Positions 4,538 through 8,387 of a DNA stretch of 8,387 nucleotides are shown here, piece after piece (positions within the stretch are counted from its first letter, which is position 1; the number at the start of each line of letters is the position of its first letter). The notes under the pieces are model-generated. The model did no database searches, was not told where the DNA came from, and saw only the letters and a list, made by a program, of their open reading frames with translations. This stretch comes from an uncultured Atopobiaceae bacterium (GTDB taxonomy: Bacteria; Actinomycetota; Coriobacteriia; Coriobacteriales; Atopobiaceae). Location of the stretch: NCBI GenBank assembly GCA_944321005.1, contig CALUJT010000088.1, forward strand, positions 1-8,387, given 5' to 3'. Position numbers and translations under genes: made by a program.

Positions 4538-5782
4538 ATGGATCTGCATCCCCGACGCATAAATCGTCCCCACTACCAGCGTATCCTCGACTCGCTCCGC
4601 GAAACAGAACCGGTCAAGGTGCTCCAGGGAGTCCGCCGCTGCGGAAAATCAACGATACTCGCCGCCTTTCGGGATCGACTCCTTGCGGACGGCGTTGCAC
4701 CTCAGAACATCTTTTATCGCCGCTTTGACGAGTTCGGGCTCCCCCTTGAGCAGTCGGCGGAAAACCTCATGTCAGACCTCCAGACGGCCTTCAAGGCGGC
4801 AAATCCAACCGTAACGATGTACGTCTTCCTTGATGAGATCCAGGAGGTCGAGGGCTGGGAGCGCGTGGTCAGGCGTCTGCATACCCGTCCCGGCACCGAC
4901 GTTTACATCACAGGCTCCAATGCGCACATCCTCTCATCAGATCTGGCGACGCTGCTCTCCGGTCGTCAGGCAAGCGTGATGGTCCACCCCCTCTCGTTTG
5001 AGGAATACCTTGCGTTTCGCAAGGCCTTCGACATGGATGGCTCCGAGGAAGCGGCCTTCGCTGACTACCTGCGCTTCGGTGGCATGCCCAGCCTATTCAC
5101 GCTGCGAGACCGTTCGATTGAGAGCATCTCCCGCGAGCTCTCCTCGATCATGGACACCGTCGTCCTGAACGATGTTGCGCGCCGACTCAAGCTGCGCGAC
5201 GTCGCCCTGCTCCAGCGCCTCATCACCTATCTATTTGCCACGGCGGGCAACCTCTTCTCCACCAACAAGGTCGTCGGTGCCCTGGCGAGCGCGCGGAGAA
5301 AAACGAGCTCAGAAACCATCGATAACTACATCGATGCGCTTGAAAAAGCTTACGTCATCTCGGAGACATCGCAGACGGGGTTGCAGGGCAAGCAGCTCCT
5401 TGCGCCGCAACGCAAGATCTACCCTGTCGACCAGGGGCTTCGGAACCTCGTGACGCACTTCTCGGCCGAAGACACGGGCTTCCAGCTGGAAAACGTCGTA
5501 CACAACGAGCTGACAAGAAGGGGATACACCGTCGAGGTGGGGACGCTGAGGGTGGGCGAGGTTGACTTCGTGGCGAGAAGAAATGACGAGGTCGTCTACG
5601 TCCAGGTCTGCGCGACCATGCTCGACCCGGCAACACGCGAGCGCGAACTCAAGCCCCTGCGTGCCATCACCGACGCGTTTCCTCGGCGCGTGATAACCCT
5701 CGACCGGTTTGGTCTCGGCACGACGGAGGATGGCATCCAGGTCGTTAACGCGATTGATTGGCTGCTGGGAAGCAGTGAGTGA
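4538..5782 (+). CDS. AAA ATPase with a DUF4143 C-terminal domain
   Basis: This is a 414-residue cytoplasmic ATPase of the AAA_14/DUF4143 family. The Walker A loop is GVRRCGKST (residues 31-39), Walker B is YVFLDE (95-100), and the sensor segment is YITGSNAHILSS (123-134). The HPLSFEEYLAF motif (150-160) and FGGMPS (180-185) are typical of the family. The C-terminal part (about 200-400) is DUF4143, with ENVVHNELTRRGYTVEVG, then EVDFVARR and VVYVQVCATM, in the order E...EVDF...QV of a restriction-endonuclease-like fold. Length is normal and the protein looks intact. Family function is not established. AGGAGG lies 5 nt before the ATG. Its base composition is less GC-rich than most neighbours, and remnants flank it on both sides, so it probably arrived by transfer. 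No partner gene is in the same transcript. Confidence 0.9.
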   Translation: MDLHPRRINRPHYQRILDSLRETEPVKVLQGVRRCGKSTILAAFRDRLLADGVAPQNIFYRRFDEFGLPLEQSAENLMSDLQTAFKAANPTVTMYVFLDEIQEVEGWERVVRRLHTRPGTDVYITGSNAHILSSDLATLLSGRQASVMVHPLSFEEYLAFRKAFDMDGSEEAAFADYLRFGGMPSLFTLRDRSIESISRELSSIMDTVVLNDVARRLKLRDVALLQRLITYLFATAGNLFSTNKVVGALASARRKTSSETIDNYIDALEKAYVISETSQTGLQGKQLLAPQRKIYPVDQGLRNLVTHFSAEDTGFQLENVVHNELTRRGYTVEVGTLRVGEVDFVARRNDEVVYVQVCATMLDPATRERELKPLRAITDAFPRRVITLDRFGLGTTEDGIQVVNAIDWLLGSSE

Positions 5783-5786
5783 GAAC

Positions 5787-5919
5787 TCATACACCACTTG
5801 CATTGCGGCGCTTCCGCCCGATCGCCCAGAACGCGAGGAGCGAGATGGCGCCGCCCGCGACGGCAATCCAGCCGCACGTCAAGCATCAGGTCCCCCAGCA
5901 CGAGCACGCCGACGCCCAT
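5787..5919 (-). pseudogene. Hydrophobic-tail gene remnant, copy 2 (frameshifted)
   Basis: A minus-strand ATG at 5919, preceded by GAGAGGACGGAAG, opens MGVGVLVLGDLML. After a 1-nt frame change, around 5880-5890, the next frame continues CGWIAVAGGAISLLAFWAIG and RKRRNASGV to a TGA at 5787. The joined reading is a protein of about 44 residues with a long hydrophobic part and a basic tail, matching the end of copy 1 at 3694-3972. The frame change makes it a probable pseudogene, unless the start lies elsewhere. It follows the ATPase gene by only 4 bp, in the opposite orientation. The family is unknown. Confidence 0.45.
5805..5878. repeat. Direct repeat, right copy (34 identical bases at 5813-5846)
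   Basis: This is the partner of the repeat at 3700-3775. The two copies bracket about 2.1 kb holding the methyltransferase fragment, the hairpin and the ATPase gene. They could support recombination that deletes or circularises that block, or they may simply be paralogous gene tails. Confidence 0.75.
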
Positions 5920-6071
5920 GCGCTTCCGTCCTCTCGCGGCCTCTCCGACGACCCGAGCGCAGGAAAGAGGCTTCGAAGACGCAGTATAAAGTGCTTAACA
6001 GCCTGTCTGAGCTGGGAATCTTATCACGGCCCTCAAAACAGGCCAGGACCACCTCGACCCTTATCAGCGCA

Positions 6072-6557
6072 CTAGAGCCTCACGAACATGCGCCGAGAAT
6101 CGCTCGACAGGCGCTGGAACCCAAAGCGCGCGTAGAAGCCCTCCGCATGCTCGTCAGCCGGATCAACGACAAGCGCCCGAGACGCCACGATGCGCGATGC
6201 CGCAGACGCACGGAGAATGGCGTCCTGCAGCAGTCGAGCACCGGCGGACTCTCCCTGGTAGCGCTCATCGACGGCGAGCTGGCCGAGCTGCGTGCAGGGA
6301 ATCGGGTTCGGAGCGTTTCTGCGCAGCGCACCGGCGAGTGTCCCGACGCGCGCGACCGCATGGGTGCTCAGAGCGTAGAAGCCACAAATCTCCCCCGTAA
6401 CCAGAGGCAGAACGTACACTCGCGCGGTCCCGTCTCGCATCGCACGATGCGCGCGCTCCTTGAGCCAGGCGTCGTTGTCGCTGTTGCCCGAGCGGAATCC
6501 GCTCAGGTCGTCCTCGTCGAGCAGCGGGCGAATGCGACGAAATGCTAGCCCTCCCAT
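6072..6557 (-). CDS. GNAT-family toxin (TacT-like) of a type II toxin-antitoxin module
   Basis: This 161-residue single-domain GNAT protein resembles TacT/AtaT-type toxins, which acetylate the amino acid on charged tRNAs and stop translation. The usual order is present: FRRIRPLLDEDDLSGFRSGN near the start, EICGFYALSTHAV (56-68), LGQLAVDERYQGESAGARLL (91-110) for acetyl-CoA binding, and AEGFYARFGFQRL (138-150) with the likely catalytic Tyr142. The acetyl-CoA loop reads Q101-G-E-S104-A-G106, so serine replaces the usual first glycine. Its start overlaps the antitoxin stop by 13 nt, implying translational coupling. No good ribosome binding site precedes the ATG. GGAGGG instead follows directly after it, with no standard start codon at the right distance. 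Substrate tRNA cannot be deduced. Confidence 0.87.
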   Translation of the reverse strand: MGGLAFRRIRPLLDEDDLSGFRSGNSDNDAWLKERAHRAMRDGTARVYVLPLVTGEICGFYALSTHAVARVGTLAGALRRNAPNPIPCTQLGQLAVDERYQGESAGARLLQDAILRASAASRIVASRALVVDPADEHAEGFYARFGFQRLSSDSRRMFVRL

Positions 6558-6835
6558 GCGTACTCGCGATCAAGCAGCTCACGGGTGGCCGCGGGAACGG
6601 CCGCGTCGAGGGCTTCCGCAAAGCGCTCGTAGTCATCCGCGGAGAGATACGTCGCGGTCTCGTCGCTCACCTGCCTGCGAACCTCAAACGGGAAGCCGCC
6701 GCACTCGTTGAACATGTGGACGAACACCTTGATTGCGGCAGACGGCGTCAGGCCCAGGGCGGCGGTGTTCCTGACAAACGCGTCCTTCTCCTCGATGCTC
6801 AGCTTGGTGTTGAGCGACGTTACCGTCGTTGCCAT
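6545..6835 (-). CDS. RelB/DinJ-like ribbon-helix-helix antitoxin
   Basis: This is a 96-residue antitoxin. Residues 8-54 match the RelB/DinJ family: NTKLSIEEKDAFVRNTAALG, then LTPSAAIKVFVHMFNECGGF and PFEVRR, a ribbon-helix-helix DNA-binding dimer domain. Residues 62-96 (YLSADDYERFAEALDAAV and on) are acidic and helical. They recall the toxin-neutralising tail of TacA/DUF1778 antitoxins, which carry an LSxxDxxxFxxxLD pattern. It should bind and inhibit the overlapping GNAT toxin and repress its own promoter as the complex. GGGAGG lies 5 nt before the ATG. RelB/DinJ domains normally accompany RelE/YafQ RNases, so the pairing is uncommon. The RelB-type family call is firm. The TacA-like reading of the tail is less so. 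Confidence 0.87.
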   Translation of the reverse strand: MATTVTSLNTKLSIEEKDAFVRNTAALGLTPSAAIKVFVHMFNECGGFPFEVRRQVSDETATYLSADDYERFAEALDAAVPAATRELLDREYAWEG

Positions 6836-6879
6836 GACGCCTCCCTTGCAGCTCGTCCGGATGGTGTCCTACAGTTGAG

Positions 6880-6906
6880 TTTATACCACGTTAGACCACG
6901 TTATAG
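6880..6906 (-). promoter_or_regulatory. Toxin-antitoxin promoter within a 10-bp direct repeat
   Basis: On the plus strand the sequence TTATACCACG-TTAGACCACG-TTATAG (6881-6906) is two and a half copies of a 10-bp unit. On the minus strand this places TATAAA (6885-6880) behind TGG, an extended -10 element 45 nt upstream of the antitoxin ATG. Repeats one helical turn apart over the promoter fit cooperative binding of ribbon-helix-helix dimers and autorepression. No -35 hexamer is visible, as expected for an extended -10 promoter. Confidence 0.6.
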
Positions 6907-7093
6907 TCTGTTTGGATATAGACAGGGTATGGCTGGTCAATCATCGCAGATGACGCCGCCACGTCGCCTTGCGTTCTAGGCCGACGCGCGTCACCCCACG
7001 CGATACGAGGGGCGACGCTCCGCGCACTTGAGCGCAAACGCCGCGCGGGGGCAGAACCGCGGGGCGAGAAGAATGGCGGGACCGAAGCCCCTG

Positions 7094-8347
7094 TCAGCCC
7101 CGCGCGGAGCGCGCAAGCCAGGCCGCGACGGCGGCGGTGGCTGCGGCCGCCGCGAGCGCGATGCCCCACGCGGGCACGTGGTCGAGCGCCACTCCGTAGC
7201 CGAGCTGACCCAGGGGAGTGGCGAAGTTCGCCAGCATGAGGGTGAGTGCCATGACCTTGCCCACGAGGGTGCCCGGGCTCTCGGTCTGGAGCCAGCTCGT
7301 GGCCACGACGCTCATGCACATGCAGACGGCCATCGTGGGAAGGTAGAGCACAGCGAGCGCTCCGAAGGTGCCGAGCGCCGGCAGCGGAGCGGCGAGCGCG
7401 CCGGCGATGAGCGTGATGCCGCCGGCCACCCCTGCGAGGAGCCCCGGCACCGAGCGGATGGAGAACCTCCCCGGCAAGGCCACCACCACTGCCCCGCCCG
7501 CGAGTCCGCCCGCCGCCAGCGCGCCCTGCAGCGCGCCCATGAGCTGGTTGGGCAGGCCGAGGGTCTCGGTCACGATGTAGGGCGAGCACACGTTGAAGAA
7601 CGACGACCCAAAGAGGTTCACGAGCGTGGCGCCCAGGATGGTGCGCCACATGAGCGGGCTCGAGCGCAGGAAAGAGAGCGCCTCGGCGAGGTCCGCGCGG
7701 GCGGTGGCGAGGGCTCCCGCCGTGCGCGCGGGCGGCTCGTAGGGGACGCGCACGAGAAGCGCCGCCACGACGGCCGATGCCGCGAAGCAGGCCACGCACG
7801 CGACGACGATGGGTCCCAGACCGAGAAACCCGAAGGCCAGCCCGCCCACCACGGGCCCACCGATTCCCGTGAGCATGCCCACCTGGTTCACGAGCGCCAC
7901 GGCGCGCCCGACCCCCGACGGCGCCACGAGGTGCGGAATCGCCGACTGGACGCAGGGCTGCTCGAGCGCCTGCGCCGCGAACGCGAGCATGAGGACGGCG
8001 ACCGTCGCCGGCACGACCGCAGGCGTCCCCGCAAACGCGAGGTAGGCCGCCATCGCCGCCGCGAGCGCCGTGCCCACGACCACCATCACGCCCCGCTTGC
8101 GCGTGCGGTCCGCGATGACGCCGCCCACGGGCGCGAGCAGCGTGTACGGCACGAAGCCCGCCGCGACCACGCCGCCGTAGAGGGCACCCGACCCCGTGAG
8201 GTTGAGCAGGTGCAGGGGCAGCACGAACTGCAGGATCTCCATGCCGAGCAGGGAGAGCGCCTGGGACGCCATGACCGCCGCGAAGCGCGGGGTCGCGATG
8301 CCGCCGTTCTTCTCGGCCGCGCCGTTCTTCTCGTCTTGTCTTGCCAT
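7094..8347 (-). CDS. MFS exporter, 12 transmembrane helices
   Basis: This 417-residue inner-membrane transporter of the major facilitator superfamily resembles the MFS_3/EntS-like drug or siderophore exporters. A hydrophilic start (residues 1-20) is followed by about 12 hydrophobic helices with a central loop near residues 200-230. Motif A is present after helix 2 as GGVIADRTRKRG (75-86). Further features are FAAQALEQPCVQSAIPHLV in helix 4 with its loop and GGPVVGGLAFGFLGLGP near helix 5. The protein is complete, and very rich in Ala, Gly and Val, as usual in high-GC genomes. GAGAGGA precedes the ATG. An inverted repeat and promoter elements lie just upstream. Proton-driven export is expected of the family, but the substrate is unknown. 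Confidence 0.88.
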   Translation of the reverse strand: MARQDEKNGAAEKNGGIATPRFAAVMASQALSLLGMEILQFVLPLHLLNLTGSGALYGGVVAAGFVPYTLLAPVGGVIADRTRKRGVMVVVGTALAAAMAAYLAFAGTPAVVPATVAVLMLAFAAQALEQPCVQSAIPHLVAPSGVGRAVALVNQVGMLTGIGGPVVGGLAFGFLGLGPIVVACVACFAASAVVAALLVRVPYEPPARTAGALATARADLAEALSFLRSSPLMWRTILGATLVNLFGSSFFNVCSPYIVTETLGLPNQLMGALQGALAAGGLAGGAVVVALPGRFSIRSVPGLLAGVAGGITLIAGALAAPLPALGTFGALAVLYLPTMAVCMCMSVVATSWLQTESPGTLVGKVMALTLMLANFATPLGQLGYGVALDHVPAWGIALAAAAATAAVAAWLARSARG

Positions 8348-8361
8348 CGCTTCCTCTCTTT

Positions 8362-8387
8362 CATACGTTCGGTTGGTATGTATAATG
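8362..8387. promoter_or_regulatory. Divergent promoter region with an inverted repeat upstream of the MFS gene
   Basis: CATAC (8362-8366) and GTATG (8376-8380) form a 19-bp inverted repeat ending 15 nt upstream of the MFS start codon. On the minus strand TTATAC (8385-8380) is a possible -10 for the MFS gene. On the plus strand TATAAT (8381-8386) is a perfect -10 pointing out of the window, with TTTCAT 16 nt upstream as a weak -35. The layout is typical of an exporter gene with a divergent regulator, often TetR-type, and a shared operator. The regulator itself is not visible. Confidence 0.45.

Noticed and set aside
4239..5782. Whether the ATPase is part of an insertion sequence
   Set aside because: No transposase, no paired terminal inverted repeats and no target duplication were found around it. 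The Walker motifs and DUF4143 tail are not those of a transposition helper such as IstB.
6001..6043. Inverted repeat GCCTGT/ACAGGC after the toxin gene as a terminator
   Set aside because: The arms are 6 bp with a 31-nt loop and no T-run, so it is too weak to call.
5709..6548. Plus-strand open frame of 279 codons, with a wHTH-like piece (KTQYKVLNSLSELGIL) near 5970-6020
   Set aside because: Most of the frame is antisense to the GNAT toxin or runs through repeat copy 2. The short piece resembles the winged-helix tail of Fic-type proteins, but it is only about 35 codons with no start signal, so it is at most a fragment.
6983..6992. Palindrome GACGCGCGTC between the TA module and the MFS gene
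   Set aside because: Ten bases made almost only of G and C are expected by chance in this DNA, and no promoter lies nearby.
6891..7799. Minus-strand open frame of 302 codons
   Set aside because: It runs in a different frame through the MFS transporter gene, is rich in Arg, Gly and Ala, and shows no domains.

Overview
The window reads as high-GC chromosomal DNA of an actinobacterium-like organism, most plausibly a gut or oral Coriobacteriia member (Olsenella, Collinsella or Atopobium type). This is an inference from the strong GC bias of most genes, the AGGAGG-type ribosome binding sites, and the mix of protein families. No rRNA, tRNA or CRISPR was seen, so the taxonomy is not firm.

Left part (1-2380). 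The C-terminal end of an unidentified plus-strand gene may run in at the left edge. Two minus-strand genes follow: a regulator joining an XRE-type helix-turn-helix, a four-cysteine zinc ribbon and a TipAS-like drug-binding domain, and upstream of it a YjbR/MmcQ family protein. A 35-codon plus-strand fragment resembling the tail of an isoprenylcysteine methyltransferase and a small membrane-anchored XRE regulator come next. A perfect 11-bp GC hairpin closes this part between convergent genes.

Middle part (2380-4090). A 371-residue minus-strand protein fuses a GNAT acetyltransferase to an aminoglycoside/lincosamide-type nucleotidyltransferase domain. It is preceded by a five-codon ORF with a strong Shine-Dalgarno sequence, a possible leader. 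Upstream lie a decayed hydrophobic gene tail and an 18-bp perfect palindrome in front of a methyltransferase gene that is cut off after about 26 codons.

Accessory segment (4090-6950). This stretch is visibly less GC-rich and is full of remnants: the truncated methyltransferase start, a near-perfect 46-nt fold-back hairpin, and an AAA/DUF4143 ATPase whose promoter carries two related palindromes exactly 40 bp apart. After it come a second copy of the hydrophobic tail, sharing 34 identical bases with the first, and a toxin-antitoxin module pairing a RelB/DinJ-like antitoxin with a TacT-like GNAT toxin. The TA promoter lies in a 10-bp direct repeat.

Right part (6950-8387). A 12-helix MFS exporter on the minus strand has, at the window edge, an inverted repeat and a divergent -10 element. 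These suggest a divergently encoded regulator just outside the window. Several genes (TipAS regulator, GNAT-nucleotidyltransferase fusion, MFS exporter) belong to families that bind, modify or export drugs, but no substrate can be assigned from sequence. I see no single clear new multi-gene system. The best candidates for a closer look are the TA module, the twin-operator ATPase, and the GNAT-nucleotidyltransferase fusion with its possible leader.
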